Source: Extensimonas vulgaris (GTDB taxonomy: Bacteria > Pseudomonadota > Gammaproteobacteria > Burkholderiales > Burkholderiaceae_C). Taken from it: 64,000 nucleotides of DNA. Below the pieces are notes generated by a model. It worked only from the letters and a program-made list of their open reading frames with translations, was not told where the DNA came from and searched no databases. Shown piece by piece: positions 40,337 through 51,340 of this stretch. The stretch is from NCBI RefSeq assembly GCF_003337425.1, contig NZ_QPJU01000010.1:1-64000 (forward strand). The letters run 5' to 3'. The position numbers were made by a program, and so were the translations under genes. The first letter of the stretch is position 1, and each line of letters opens with the position of its first letter.

Positions 40337-41862
40337 CAGCCTGTCGGACTTGAGCCGACGAACGGGGTGAATCCGAGCTGAAATCGGCTGAAATGGCTGT
40401 TTTTGAGCGAAAAACGCACTTTTCCCCTTGTTTTTCCCTACGCAAGACGCAATACGGCCAGGCGCTTCAAATTCCACGCCAGGCAAACCAGCGTCCACTC
40501 GCCCGCGACTTGCTCCAAACCGCGCAGTGAGAACTGGCGAAAGCCCAGCACTGACTTGATGATGCCAAACACCGGCTCAACGGTTTGCTTGCGCAGCGCG
40601 TACAGCGCCCGACCGGCTTTTGTCTTGAGCTTGTGCGCCATCACCTGCGCGGGCGTTGCGTCCTCGGGCAGGGCTGCAGGCTCGCTAAAACGCGCCAGCG
40701 GCGTTGGATGGTGTTCGTCCCGTTTGACGGCAATGAAGGGGTCGATGTTTTTCGCTTGGCAGGCTTGCACGTTCTTGGCGCTGTAGTAGCCCGTATCGGC
40801 CAGCAGTTGCTTGGCCTGACCGAGCGCTGGCGCCAGCGCTGCGATGCGCTCGAGCATGGGCTGCACTTGCTCTTTGTCGTTGCAGGCCTGCGTGACGCTG
40901 GGTGCGACGATGAGCATGCTGGCGGTATCGACGCCAGCCTGGGCGTTGTAGGCTTGCTCGAATCCGCCGCCGGCCACCGGCATGATGCGCGATTGCTCAT
41001 CGGTGAGGTTGATCTGGTCTTGGGCCCGGGGCTCAGCACTGGGCGCCTTGGGCAGTTTGCCCCGGGGTTTCTTGCCGGTTTCCTTGGCCTTTTGTTCACG
41101 CTGCGCCAGCTTGGCTTGGTATTCGGCCTGTTCTTTGTCCAAGCGCTTCTTGGCGCGCTCTTGGATCTTGGCTTTTGCCGCTTCCATGGCCTGGAGCCGA
41201 TCCTGGCGCCGGGCGATTTCCTCTGGCAGGCTCATGCCATCGGGGAGTGCAGATTGATCGGCTTGCTCGGCCATTTGCAGCAGCGAGTCGACTTCTGCCC
41301 TGAGCTGGATTTCCAGCTGTTCGATGCGCCCCAGGGATAGGGCGCTGTGGCGCGAGGCGTTGGCTTTGATCTTGGTGCCGTCCAGGCTGATCGTGCCCAG
41401 CTTGAGCAGTTTCATCTCTTGCGCCAGCTCCAGCACTTGCACGAAGAGGCCCGCCAACTCGCCAAGAAAGCGCCGGCGAAAGTTCGCCAGGGTGTCGTGG
41501 TCTGGGTGGGCGCCAGCCGCAATGAAACGAAACGCCACCGAGTCATAGGTGGCTCGCTCGATCTTGCGGCTCGAAAACACGCCGGTGGCATACCCATAGA
41601 CCAGCAGGGACAGCAGCATGCAGGGGTGATAGGCTGCACTGCCTCGCCCGCCATAGGCTTTTTCCAGCGCGCTTACATCCAGGCGGTCGACCACTTCGAC
41701 GATGAATCTGGCCAGGTGGTCTTGCGGGAGCCATTCGTCCAGCGAGGGTGGCAGCAGGTACCCAGTCTGGCGGTCAATACTTTGAAAGCGGCTCATCTGT
41801 CGGCAGGGTTGGGTGGCAATGCCCAGATTATCCCAGCTGGGCTGCTTAAGTCCGACAGGCTG
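40337..41862 (-). mobile_element. IS1182-family insertion sequence
   Basis: 1,526-bp element with terminal inverted repeats CAGCCTGTCGGACTT(G/A)AGC, flanked by CTAG at 40333-40336 and 41863-41866. One transposase gene on the minus strand. The tips match the MITE tips for about 15 bp, so this transposase is a likely mobiliser of the MITE. Confidence 0.88.
40438..41796 (-). CDS. IS1182-family DDE transposase
   Basis: 452 residues, full length. N-terminal DUF772-type domain (MSRFQSIDRQTGYLLPPSLDEWLP..., HPCMLLSLLVYGYATGVFSSRKIE), DDE catalytic residues D139 (SLDGTKIKANAS), D334 (LADTGYYSAKN) and E408 (VEPVFGIIKSVLGFRQF), and a charged coiled-coil insert between. No frameshift, so the element may be active. 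Confidence 0.92.
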   Translation of the reverse strand: MSRFQSIDRQTGYLLPPSLDEWLPQDHLARFIVEVVDRLDVSALEKAYGGRGSAAYHPCMLLSLLVYGYATGVFSSRKIERATYDSVAFRFIAAGAHPDHDTLANFRRRFLGELAGLFVQVLELAQEMKLLKLGTISLDGTKIKANASRHSALSLGRIEQLEIQLRAEVDSLLQMAEQADQSALPDGMSLPEEIARRQDRLQAMEAAKAKIQERAKKRLDKEQAEYQAKLAQREQKAKETGKKPRGKLPKAPSAEPRAQDQINLTDEQSRIMPVAGGGFEQAYNAQAGVDTASMLIVAPSVTQACNDKEQVQPMLERIAALAPALGQAKQLLADTGYYSAKNVQACQAKNIDPFIAVKRDEHHPTPLARFSEPAALPEDATPAQVMAHKLKTKAGRALYALRKQTVEPVFGIIKSVLGFRQFSLRGLEQVAGEWTLVCLAWNLKRLAVLRLA

Positions 41863-42101
41863 CTAGACCGCGGGCGCGCGGGGAGGGCTCGGCGGCGGTG
41901 GAAACCGAGGTCGCAGCGGGGGCGTGGGGCTGGCCGGAGTGGGGCGGGCGCATGGCGTGGCTGGCATGGCACGATTTGCAACCATTGTGGCACATGGGGT
42001 GCGCGCGGGCGTTCTATGCTCGCCTTGCCTGTTCGGGCCGGTTGGTCGTTCGTTTTGGTCTTTTGGTGTTTGCGGCCCGCGCGTTTTTTCGGAGACATTC
42101 C

Positions 42102-43832
<1,731 letters not shown>

Positions 43833-43846
43833 TAAAGAAAGCAGCC

Positions 43847-45454
43847 ATGAGCATCCTCTCCACCCAACTCAACCCGCGCTCGGCCGAATTTCAGGCCAAC
43901 GCCGCGGCCATGCGCCAGCTGGTGCAGGACTTGCAGGCGCAAGTCGCCAAAGTCGCCGAGGGCGGCGGCGAGGCCGCGCGTGCCAAGCACGTGGCGCGCG
44001 GCAAGCTGCTGCCGCGCGAGCGCGTGCAGATGCTGCTCGATGCGGGCACGCCGTTTCTGGAGCTCTCGCCGCTCGCGGCGCTCAATGTCTACAACAACGA
44101 AGCGCCCGGCGCCGGCCTGATCGCGGGCATCGGGCGCGTGAGCGGCATCGACTGCATGATCGTGTGCAACGACGCCACCGTCAAAGGCGGGACCTACTAC
44201 CCGCTCACCGTGAAAAAGCACCTGCGCGCGCAAGAAATCGCGCAGCAAAACCGCCTGCCCTGTATCTACCTGGTCGATTCGGGCGGCGCCAACCTGCCCA
44301 ACCAGGACGAGGTCTTCCCCGACCGCGACCACTTCGGCCGCATCTTCTACAACCAGGCGAACATGAGCGCGCAGGGCATCGCGCAGATCGCCGTGGTCAT
44401 GGGCTCGTGCACCGCGGGCGGCGCCTACATGCCCGCGATGAGCGACGAATCCATCATCGTGAAGAACCAGGGCACCATCTTCCTGGGCGGCCCGCCTCTC
44501 GTGAAGGCGGCCACGGGCGAGGTGGTGAGCGCCGAAGACTTAGGGGGCGGCGACGTGCACACGCGCCTGTCGGGCGTGGCCGACCACCTCGCGCAAAACG
44601 ACCTGCACGCGCTGCAACTGGCGCGCAACGCGGTGCGCAATTTGAACCAAAAAAAGGCCCCATGGCCCGCCGACATTGCGCCGCAAGCTCCTAAATTCGA
44701 TGCACAAGAACTCTACGGCGTGATCCCCACCGACACGCGCAAACCCTTCGACGTGCGCGAGATCATCGCGCGCATCGTCGACGGCAGCGTGTTCGACGAG
44801 TTCAAGGCGCGTTTCGGCACCACGCTGGTGTGCGGCTTTGCGCACATCGAGGGCATGGCCGTGGGCATCGTCGCGAACAACGGCATTTTGTTTTCCGAGT
44901 CCGCGGTGAAGGGCGCGCACTTCATCGAGCTGTGCTGCCAGCGCAAGATTCCGCTCATCTTTTTGCAGAACATCACGGGCTTCATGGTCGGGCGCAAGTA
45001 CGAAAACGAAGGCATCGCGCGCCACGGCGCCAAGCTCGTCACGGCGGTGGCCACGGCGGCCGTGCCCAAGTTCACGATCATCATCGGCGGCTCTTTCGGC
45101 GCGGGCAACTATGGCATGTGCGGCCGCGCGTACAGCCCACGCTTTTTGTGGATGTGGCCGAACGCGCGCATCAGCGTGATGGGCGGCGAGCAGGCCGCGA
45201 GCGTGCTAGCCACCGTCAAGCGCGACGGCATCGAGGCCAAGGGCGGCAGCTGGAGCAAAGATGAAGAAGAAGCCTTCAAAGCCCCGATCCGCCAGCAGTA
45301 CGAAGTGCAGGGCCACCCCTACTACGCCACCGCGCGCCTGTGGGACGACGGCATCATCGACCCGGCCGACACGCGCCGCGTGCTCGCCCTGGGGCTCGCC
45401 GCGACGCGCAATGCGCCGATTGGTGAAACGAAGTTTGGCGTGTTTCGCATGTGA
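43847..45454 (+). CDS. liuB: Methylcrotonyl-CoA carboxylase carboxyltransferase subunit
   Basis: Transfers CO2 from biotin to 3-methylcrotonyl-CoA in leucine degradation. 535 residues from [22 protein letters not shown]. Acyl-CoA-side motifs [19 protein letters not shown] and [23 protein letters not shown] are those of methylcrotonyl rather than propionyl carboxylase. Partner of the alpha subunit 800 bp downstream. Confidence 0.93.
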   Translation: MSILSTQLNPRSAEFQANAAAMRQLVQDLQAQVAKVAEGGGEAARAKHVARGKLLPRERVQMLLDAGTPFLELSPLAALNVYNNEAPGAGLIAGIGRVSGIDCMIVCNDATVKGGTYYPLTVKKHLRAQEIAQQNRLPCIYLVDSGGANLPNQDEVFPDRDHFGRIFYNQANMSAQGIAQIAVVMGSCTAGGAYMPAMSDESIIVKNQGTIFLGGPPLVKAATGEVVSAEDLGGGDVHTRLSGVADHLAQNDLHALQLARNAVRNLNQKKAPWPADIAPQAPKFDAQELYGVIPTDTRKPFDVREIIARIVDGSVFDEFKARFGTTLVCGFAHIEGMAVGIVANNGILFSESAVKGAHFIELCCQRKIPLIFLQNITGFMVGRKYENEGIARHGAKLVTAVATAAVPKFTIIIGGSFGAGNYGMCGRAYSPRFLWMWPNARISVMGGEQAASVLATVKRDGIEAKGGSWSKDEEEAFKAPIRQQYEVQGHPYYATARLWDDGIIDPADTRRVLALGLAATRNAPIGETKFGVFRM

Positions 45455-45482
45455 TGTGTATGATTTGAATAATTTATACACA
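45455..45482 (+). promoter_or_regulatory. Inverted repeat operator/promoter of vapBC
   Basis: TGTGTAT and ATACACA are inverted copies separated by 14 AT-rich bp that can hold the -10, just before vapB and its GGAG ribosome-binding site. This is the usual place for autorepression by a VapBC complex. Confidence 0.6.
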
Positions 45483-45496
45483 CAGGAGCGATAACC

Positions 45497-45838
45497 ATGC
45501 GCACCAACATCGACATCGACGACGAACTCATGGCGCGTGCCATGGAGGCGGGCGGCTTCAAGACCAAGCGTGAGGCCGTGGAAGAAGGGCTGCGCCTGAT
45601 CGCGCGGCGCAAGGTGTATGAGGGTTTGCTGGCTTTGCGCGGGCAGTTGCATTGGGACGACTCCGATGAGGGCTGGGCGCAATACCGCAAAGAACTCGAG
45701 GCCGCTGGGGCACTCGGAACGCTCGAAGGCGCACCAGGCCACAGCGTGCAGGAGCCGCCAGGGCCTTGGAGCTCGACCTCTGCCGACAGCCAGTCGGATG
45801 TGAAAAAAGACGAGCAGAAGCAAGGCGGTGCCACGTGA
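45497..45838 (+). CDS. vapB: Type II antitoxin, VapB family
   Basis: 113 residues; N-terminal ribbon-helix-helix pattern MRTNIDIDDELMARAMEA and KTKREAVEEGLRLIARRK, followed by an extended acidic/polar C-terminus that would thread into the toxin. It overlaps vapC by 4 bp (GTGA). The TA pair sits inside the liu operon, between liuB and liuD. Confidence 0.85.
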   Translation: MRTNIDIDDELMARAMEAGGFKTKREAVEEGLRLIARRKVYEGLLALRGQLHWDDSDEGWAQYRKELEAAGALGTLEGAPGHSVQEPPGPWSSTSADSQSDVKKDEQKQGGAT

Positions 45839-46236
45839 TCCTGGTCGATTCGAGCGTCTGGATCGACTTTTTCATGGGCGCCCAGAATCCGGCCACGCGC
45901 CAGCTCGTGCGCCTGCTTTCGGACAGGGCTTTTACGCTGGGCAGTGCCGACCTGGTGATCTACGAGGTGATGCGTGGATTTCGCCCGGGCAAGCTCATGC
46001 GCGAAGCCCAGTCGCTGCTGACGGCCTTGCCGCAGGTGAGTCTCGGCGGCCTGGACAACGCGCTCGAGGCTGCGACGCACTACCGCGCCTTGCGCGCCCT
46101 GGGCCACACCATCCGCAGCCCCATCGACGTGCTGCTCGCAAGCTACTGCATCACCCACGGCCATTTGCTGCTGCACCGCGACGGCGACTTCGATGTGCTC
46201 GAAACCTTGCGCGGCCTGCGCGTGTGGCGGCACTGA
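45835..46236 (+). CDS. vapC: Type II toxin, VapC family PIN-domain ribonuclease
   Basis: 133 residues from a GTG start in VILVDSSVWIDFF. PIN-domain acidic residues D5, E44 (IYEVMRG), D98 (SPIDVLLAS) and D117/D119 are all present, so the nuclease should be active. The GTG overlaps the antitoxin stop. Confidence 0.88.
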   Translation: MILVDSSVWIDFFMGAQNPATRQLVRLLSDRAFTLGSADLVIYEVMRGFRPGKLMREAQSLLTALPQVSLGGLDNALEAATHYRALRALGHTIRSPIDVLLASYCITHGHLLLHRDGDFDVLETLRGLRVWRH

Positions 46237-46266
46237 AGCTTTGAGAACTATTTTGGAAGTGACACC

Positions 46267-48375
46267 ATGTTTGAAAAAATCCTGATCGCCAACCGCGGAG
46301 AGATCGCTTGCCGCGTCGCCGCCACGGCGCGCCGCATGGGCGTGAAGACCGTCGCCGTGTATTCGGACGCCGACGCGCGCGCGCGGCACGTGGCTGTGTG
46401 CGATGAAGCCGTGCACATCGGCGCCAGCGCACCCAAAGACAGCTACCTGCGCTGGGAGCGCATCATCGAGGCGGCCAAGGCCACGGGCGCGCAGGCCATC
46501 CACCCGGGCTACGGCTTTTTGAGCGAGAACGAGGCCTTCGCGCAGGCCTGCGCCGATGCGGGGCTGGTGTTCATCGGCCCCTCGCCTGCGGCGATCAAGG
46601 CCATGGGGCTCAAGGCCGGCTCCAAGCAGCTCATGGAAAAGGCCGGCGTGCCGCTCGTGCCCGGCTACCACGGCGCCGACCAGGACCCGGCGCTGCTGCG
46701 CGCCGAGGCCGAGCGCATCGGCTACCCCGTGCTCATCAAGGCGAGCGCGGGCGGAGGCGGCAAGGGCATGCGCGTGGTGCAAAAGGCCGAGGACTTTGCC
46801 GCGGCGCTCGCCTCGTGCCAGCGCGAGGCGCGCAGCAGCTTCGGCGACGACGCGGTGCTGATCGAAAAATACGTGCAGCGCCCGCGCCACATCGAAATCC
46901 AGGTGTTTGGCGACACGCTGGGCAACTATGTCTATCTGTTCGAGCGCGACTGCTCGGTGCAGCGCCGCCACCAGAAGGTGCTCGAAGAAGCGCCCGCACC
47001 CGGCATGACGCCCGAGCTGCGCGCGCGCATGGGCCTGGCTGCCGTGGCCGCGGCGCGCGCCGTGCAGTACGTGGGCGCGGGCACGGTGGAGTTCATCGTC
47101 GAGCAGCCCGGCGGCTACGCGCACCCCGAGCAGATGCAGTTCTACTTCATGGAAATGAACACGCGCCTGCAGGTCGAGCACCCGGTGACCGAGGCCATCA
47201 CGGGGCAAGATTTGGTCGAGTGGCAGCTGCGCGTGGCCGCGGGCGAGCCGCTGCCCTGCCGCCAGGAAGACCTGCGCATCCAGGGCCACGCGATCGAGGC
47301 GCGCATCTGCGCCGAAAACCCCGACAACGACTTCCTGCCCGCCACGGGCGCGCTGCAGGTGCTGCGCCTGCCTGCGTGCACGCAGTTCGAGCCGGCGCCC
47401 GCGCGCGGCCCCGCGGCCGGCGTGCGCGTGGACGCGGGCGTGCGCGAGGGCGACGCGATCAGCCCGTTTTACGACTCCATGGTCGCCAAGCTCATCGTGC
47501 ACGGCGAAACGCGCGCGCAGGCGCTGGCACGGCTCGATGCGGCGCTTGCGCAGACGCACATCGTGGGTCTGACGACGAACGTGCAGTTTTTGCGCCGTGT
47601 GGTGCGCAGCACGGCGTTTGCCAAGGCGCAGCTCGACACCGCGCTGATCGAGCGCGAGCGCGCCGCGCTGTTCGGGCAAGAGCCGCTGGGCCTGCCGCTG
47701 GCCGTGGCCGCGGCCGTGGCAAACACCTTGCACAGCGAGCGTGCGCATGAAGACGCCGACCCCTTCAGCCGCCGCGACGGCTGGTGCACGCACGGGCTTT
47801 ACGAGCGGCGCTTTGCGTTCGAGTTCGGCGGCAGACCCGCACGCGCGCAGCTGCGCTATCTGCACGATGGCGCCTTGCACCTGCGCGTGCAGGGTGCGCA
47901 GGTGGGCAGCGACGCGGACGCGGATGCTGCAGGCGGGGGCGGCAACCCCGCCGCCGAGCTGCCCGAAGTCGCGGCCGGTACGCTGGCATTTGCGCCCTTC
48001 GAGAATGCGTCCGGCACGCTGGAGCTGCAGTTCGCGGGCGAGCGCGTGCGCGTGAACGTGTATCTGCGCGGCGAAGTCGCGCACATCTTCAGCGCACGCG
48101 GCGCAACGCAGATCACCGCGCTCGATTTGCTCGCGCACGCCGGCGAGGACGCGAGCGAAGGCGGGCGCCTGAGCGCGCCCATGCCGGGCAAGGTGGTGTC
48201 GTTTGCAGTGCAGCCCGGCGAGCGCGTGCGCAAGGGCCAGCCGCTCGCGGTGATGGAAGCCATGAAGATGGAGCACACCATCGCCGCACCCATGGACGGC
48301 GTGGTGCAGGAGCTGCTCTACGCCCCCGGCGACCAGGTGGCCGAGGGCGACGAGCTGCTCAAGCTCGGCGCCTGA
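46267..48375 (+). CDS. liuD: Methylcrotonyl-CoA carboxylase biotin-containing subunit
   Basis: 702 residues with biotin carboxylase at about 1-450 ([63 protein letters not shown]), a BT-type linker, and a C-terminal biotinyl domain with VMEAMKMEHTIAAPMDG. Full-length alpha subunit for LiuB. It begins 30 bp after vapC. Confidence 0.94.
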   Translation: MFEKILIANRGEIACRVAATARRMGVKTVAVYSDADARARHVAVCDEAVHIGASAPKDSYLRWERIIEAAKATGAQAIHPGYGFLSENEAFAQACADAGLVFIGPSPAAIKAMGLKAGSKQLMEKAGVPLVPGYHGADQDPALLRAEAERIGYPVLIKASAGGGGKGMRVVQKAEDFAAALASCQREARSSFGDDAVLIEKYVQRPRHIEIQVFGDTLGNYVYLFERDCSVQRRHQKVLEEAPAPGMTPELRARMGLAAVAAARAVQYVGAGTVEFIVEQPGGYAHPEQMQFYFMEMNTRLQVEHPVTEAITGQDLVEWQLRVAAGEPLPCRQEDLRIQGHAIEARICAENPDNDFLPATGALQVLRLPACTQFEPAPARGPAAGVRVDAGVREGDAISPFYDSMVAKLIVHGETRAQALARLDAALAQTHIVGLTTNVQFLRRVVRSTAFAKAQLDTALIERERAALFGQEPLGLPLAVAAAVANTLHSERAHEDADPFSRRDGWCTHGLYERRFAFEFGGRPARAQLRYLHDGALHLRVQGAQVGSDADADAAGGGGNPAAELPEVAAGTLAFAPFENASGTLELQFAGERVRVNVYLRGEVAHIFSARGATQITALDLLAHAGEDASEGGRLSAPMPGKVVSFAVQPGERVRKGQPLAVMEAMKMEHTIAAPMDGVVQELLYAPGDQVAEGDELLKLGA

Positions 48376-48395
48376 ACCCACTCGAAAGTTCGCAA

Positions 48396-48470
48396 AATTT
48401 GCCATCGAAACAGGAGCTGCCAGCGCTTGATTATTGAGCGCTGGAAGCACATTCGACTACATAAAAATCG
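48396..48470. repeat. Dispersed short repeat, Comamonadaceae type
   Basis: The liuD-thioesterase gap contains GAGCTGCCAGCGCTTGATTA followed by TTGAGCGCTGGAAGC, which fold as an inverted repeat around CAGCGCTT/GAGCGCTG. It is another copy of the family seen near 21484 and 26790. Confidence 0.55.
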
Positions 48471-48512
48471 GTATCAAAACAAGAGCAAACCCTGACCCCA
48501 AGGAGACCCCCC

Positions 48513-48974
48513 ATGAGCACCCCCGAGTTCCAACCGCAAATTCCCCACTTCGTCGAGCGCGTGCGCAGCAACTTCGCGCGCCAGGGCGCGATGCGCACGC
48601 TGGGCGCGCGCCTCACGCACATCGCGCCGGGCGCGGTGGACATGGAGTTCGACTGGGCCGAGGGGCTCACGCAGCAGCACGGCTTCATCCATGCGGGCAT
48701 GGTGTCGGCGGCGCTCGACTCGGCTTGCGGCTACGCGGGCTACACGCTGATGCCCGAAGAAGCCGCCGTGCTCACCGTCGAATTCAAGATCAACCTGCTC
48801 GCGCCCGCGCGCGGCGAGCGCTTTCGCATGCAGGGGCGCGTGCTCAAGCCCGGCCGCACCATCACCGTCTGCGAAGGCCGCGCGTATGCCAGCGCGAACG
48901 GGCACGAAAAGCTCTTTGCCACCATGAGCTGCACGCTGATGGCGCTGATCGGGCGCGAAGGCGTGCGCGACTGA
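48513..48974 (+). CDS. PaaI-like hotdog thioesterase
   Basis: 153 residues from [20 protein letters not shown]. Hotdog-fold motif [21 protein letters not shown], then [16 protein letters not shown], typical of the PaaI/DUF4442 group. Probably releases stalled acyl-CoA intermediates; substrate unknown. Lies between liuD and liuA in the same orientation. Confidence 0.85.
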   Translation: MSTPEFQPQIPHFVERVRSNFARQGAMRTLGARLTHIAPGAVDMEFDWAEGLTQQHGFIHAGMVSAALDSACGYAGYTLMPEEAAVLTVEFKINLLAPARGERFRMQGRVLKPGRTITVCEGRAYASANGHEKLFATMSCTLMALIGREGVRD

Positions 48975-49026
48975 TCCTCATCCCTCGTTTCCCTTTTTGC
49001 CTTTGATTTTTGCAAGGACTTTTGCC

Positions 49027-50214
49027 ATGAGCACCACCCACCTCCCCGGCCTCGACTTCCAGCTCGGCGCAGACATCGACGCGCTGCGCCACGCCGTGCG
49101 CAGCTTTGCGCAGGCCGAGATCGCGCCGCGCGCCGCGCAGATCGACCGCAGCGACCAGTTCCCCATGGACTTGTGGCCCAAGCTCGGCGCGCTGGGTGTG
49201 CTCGGCATCACCGTGGCCGAGGAATACGGCGGCACGCAGATGGGCTACCTCGCGCACATGGTGGCCATGGAGGAAATCTCGCGCGCGAGCGCCTCGGTAG
49301 GCCTGAGCTATGGCGCGCACAGCAACCTGTGCGTGAACCAGATCCACCGCAACGGCACCGCGGAGCAAAAGCAGAAATACCTGCCCAAGCTGGTCTCGGG
49401 CGAGCACGTGGGTGCGCTCGCCATGAGCGAGCCCGGCGCGGGCTCGGACGTCATGGGCATGAAGCTGCGCGCCGAAGACAAGGGCGGCTACTACCTGCTC
49501 AACGGCAGCAAGATGTGGATCACCAACGGCCCCGACGCCGACACGCTCGTGGTCTATGCCAAGACCGCGCCCGAACTCGGGCCGCGCGGCGTCACGGCAT
49601 TCCTGATCGAAAAGGGCATGAAGGGCTTTTCCGTGGCGCAAAAGCTCGACAAGCTCGGCATGCGCGGCAGCCACACGGGCGAGCTCGTGTTCGAAAACGT
49701 CGAAGTGCCCGCGGCCAACGTGCTCGGCGGCGTGAACAACGGCGCCAAGGTGCTCATGAGCGGCCTGGACTACGAGCGCGCCGTGCTCACGGGCGGCCCG
49801 CTCGGCATCATGCAGGCGGTGATGGACAACGTGATCCCCTACATCCACGAGCGCAAGCAGTTCGGCCAGAGCATCGGCGAATTCCAGCTCATCCAGGGCA
49901 AGGTGGCCGACATGTACACCGTGCTGCAGGCCGCGCGCTCGTTCGCCTACACCGTGGCCAAGAACCTCGACCTGCTGGGCACAGACCACGTGCGCCAGGT
50001 GCGCAAGGACTGCGCGAGCGTGATCCTCTGGTGCGCCGAAAAAGCCACCTGGATGGCCGGCGAGGGCGTGCAGATCTTCGGCGGTAACGGCTACATCAAC
50101 GACTACCCGCTCGGCCGCCTGTGGCGCGATGCCAAGCTCTACGAGATCGGCGCGGGCACGAGCGAAATCCGCCGCATGCTGATCGGGCGCGAGCTGTTTG
50201 CCGAAACCTGCTGA
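49027..50214 (+). CDS. liuA: Isovaleryl-CoA dehydrogenase
   Basis: FAD enzyme oxidising isovaleryl-CoA to 3-methylcrotonyl-CoA. 395 residues from [20 protein letters not shown]. Flavin motifs [17 protein letters not shown] and [17 protein letters not shown]; catalytic Glu is E250 in LDYERAVL, the isovaleryl-type position rather than the C-terminal Glu of other acyl-CoA dehydrogenases. Context with liuB and liuD agrees. Confidence 0.94.
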   Translation: MSTTHLPGLDFQLGADIDALRHAVRSFAQAEIAPRAAQIDRSDQFPMDLWPKLGALGVLGITVAEEYGGTQMGYLAHMVAMEEISRASASVGLSYGAHSNLCVNQIHRNGTAEQKQKYLPKLVSGEHVGALAMSEPGAGSDVMGMKLRAEDKGGYYLLNGSKMWITNGPDADTLVVYAKTAPELGPRGVTAFLIEKGMKGFSVAQKLDKLGMRGSHTGELVFENVEVPAANVLGGVNNGAKVLMSGLDYERAVLTGGPLGIMQAVMDNVIPYIHERKQFGQSIGEFQLIQGKVADMYTVLQAARSFAYTVAKNLDLLGTDHVRQVRKDCASVILWCAEKATWMAGEGVQIFGGNGYINDYPLGRLWRDAKLYEIGAGTSEIRRMLIGRELFAETC

Positions 50215-50228
50215 TCCCAAAACCGCGG

Positions 50229-50268
50229 CGGGCAGTGTTCAATCTGCCCGGAATCCACATCCGGGCAG
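50229..50268 (+). other. Two mutually exclusive hairpins after liuA
   Basis: CGGGCAG, CTGCCCG and a second CGGGCAG occur in order, so the middle segment can pair with either side (7 and 9 bp). No T-run follows, so it is not a classic terminator. Confidence 0.45.
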
Positions 50269-50348
50269 TTGTTGGCCCTCATATCGGGGGGTGAGGCGCG
50301 CCAGCCATTACCGCGCTGCCGCGCGGCACACAATGCAGCGCGCGCCCA

Positions 50349-51242
50349 TCAGGGCGTGGTCGTGGCGCGCGCCAATAGGTCTTCAAGCACGTCGATGCGG
50401 TGCTTTTGCGGCGTGGTGATGGCGTAAAAGCGCTCTTGCAGCGCGTCCGAATGACCCACGACGACCAGTTGCCTGGCACGCAACTCGTCTTGTACGACCA
50501 CTTCCGGCAGTACGGTCAACCAGCCGCTGTCGCGGGCGATCAGCCGCAGCATCGCCATGTCGTCCACTTCTGCGCGTAGTTTGGGGCTTACTGCTGCCGC
50601 GGTGCATAGCGCATCGAATTGCCCGCGCAACGCATGGCGCGGGCCCGGCAGAGCGATGTCCAGGCCATCGAGGTCTTGGGGAATGCGCAGACTCTGCGGC
50701 GCCCACCGATCGGCGGGCCCCACCAGCGAAATCGCCTGGCTGCCCAGGAAGCGGCAGTGCAGCAGACGGTCGGGCTCCGAGGGCACGGTTTCATTGGCCA
50801 AAACCACGTCGAGTTGATGATGCAGCAACCGCTGCAGCAGGTTTTCGAGCAAGCCGGACTCCAGTGTGAGCATCACGCTCGGGTTTGCCAACACGGGTCG
50901 TAACCAGTTTTCCTGGTAATTGCGCGACATCGTCGCCACGCTGCCCACCCTCAGGCGCGCGACTCCCGCCGAACGACCTTGCAGACGTCCGAGCATTTCC
51001 TGCCCAAGACCGAAGATGCCGTCGGCATACGCCAGCACCAGCCGACCGGCGTCCGTCAGGGTCAAGCGACGCCCCACCCGCGCGAAAAGAGGTTCTCCCA
51101 GCCGTTCCTCGAGCAAGCGAATCTGGGTTGAAACCGCGGATTGCGAAGTGTGCAGTTCCTCGGCAGCTCGGGTCAGGTGTTCGAGCTTGGCGACGCGCCA
51201 AAAGTAATAAAGGTGATGAAAGTTGAGTTGCCCGAGTTCCAT
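50349..51242 (-). CDS. LysR-family regulator divergent from dabBA
   Basis: 297 residues. N-terminal winged HTH (LNFHHLYYFWRVAKLEHLTRAAEEL and SQSAVSTQIRLLEERLG) and a periplasmic-binding-like effector domain. Its NhaR-like start is seen in several LysR subgroups. It is divergent from dabB over a 98-bp gap with two palindromes, so it likely controls the DAB genes, perhaps in response to CO2 or a metabolite. Confidence 0.88.
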   Translation of the reverse strand: MELGQLNFHHLYYFWRVAKLEHLTRAAEELHTSQSAVSTQIRLLEERLGEPLFARVGRRLTLTDAGRLVLAYADGIFGLGQEMLGRLQGRSAGVARLRVGSVATMSRNYQENWLRPVLANPSVMLTLESGLLENLLQRLLHHQLDVVLANETVPSEPDRLLHCRFLGSQAISLVGPADRWAPQSLRIPQDLDGLDIALPGPRHALRGQFDALCTAAAVSPKLRAEVDDMAMLRLIARDSGWLTVLPEVVVQDELRARQLVVVGHSDALQERFYAITTPQKHRIDVLEDLLARATTTP

Positions 51243-51249
51243 TGTTCTT

Positions 51250-51288
51250 TTTTGAGTATCAAAAGGTATGAATCAATGTAATTTACAT
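51250..51288. promoter_or_regulatory. Two palindromes in the lysR-dabB gap
   Basis: TTTTGAGTATCAAAA (51250-51264) and ATGTAATTTACAT (51276-51288) are perfect palindromes around single or triple central bases. The second fits a T-N11-A LysR box. They lie between the divergent starts. Confidence 0.5.
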
Positions 51289-51340
51289 AATTTTTGAACG
51301 CTGGGAACATCGCTCCTCATCGATTTTTGAGGACGTACAA

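Larger units (their letters stand above)
39068..41953 (-). pseudogene. AraC-family regulator gene split by a MITE and an IS
   Basis: The body at 39068-40171 encodes an OruR/ArgR-type AraC regulator: arabinose-binding-like N domain starting TPIAFVRAIALAYAQRG, and two HTHs (LAELLHISPRTLHRQL; IKQIAAAAGFANEKSFIRAF). Its true 5' end is at 41867-41953 on the far side of the IS. There an ATG opens [12 protein letters not shown], and the frame runs RARG to the CTAG target and continues LAQAPVAATPIAF. Removing IS plus MITE with one copy of each CTAG restores one open frame. A chimeric frame still reads 39068-40498 through the MITE and IS end, but has no native start. Confidence 0.85.

Noticed and set aside
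40438-41796. Degenerate or frameshifted transposase
   Set aside because: The frame is complete with all three DDE residues, so it was kept as intact.
45322-48450. Very long minus-strand open frame (about 1,040 codons) opposite liuB-vapBC-liuD
   Set aside because: It is a GC-rich shadow of liuD and neighbours, with Ala/Arg/His-rich unstructured sequence and no domain.
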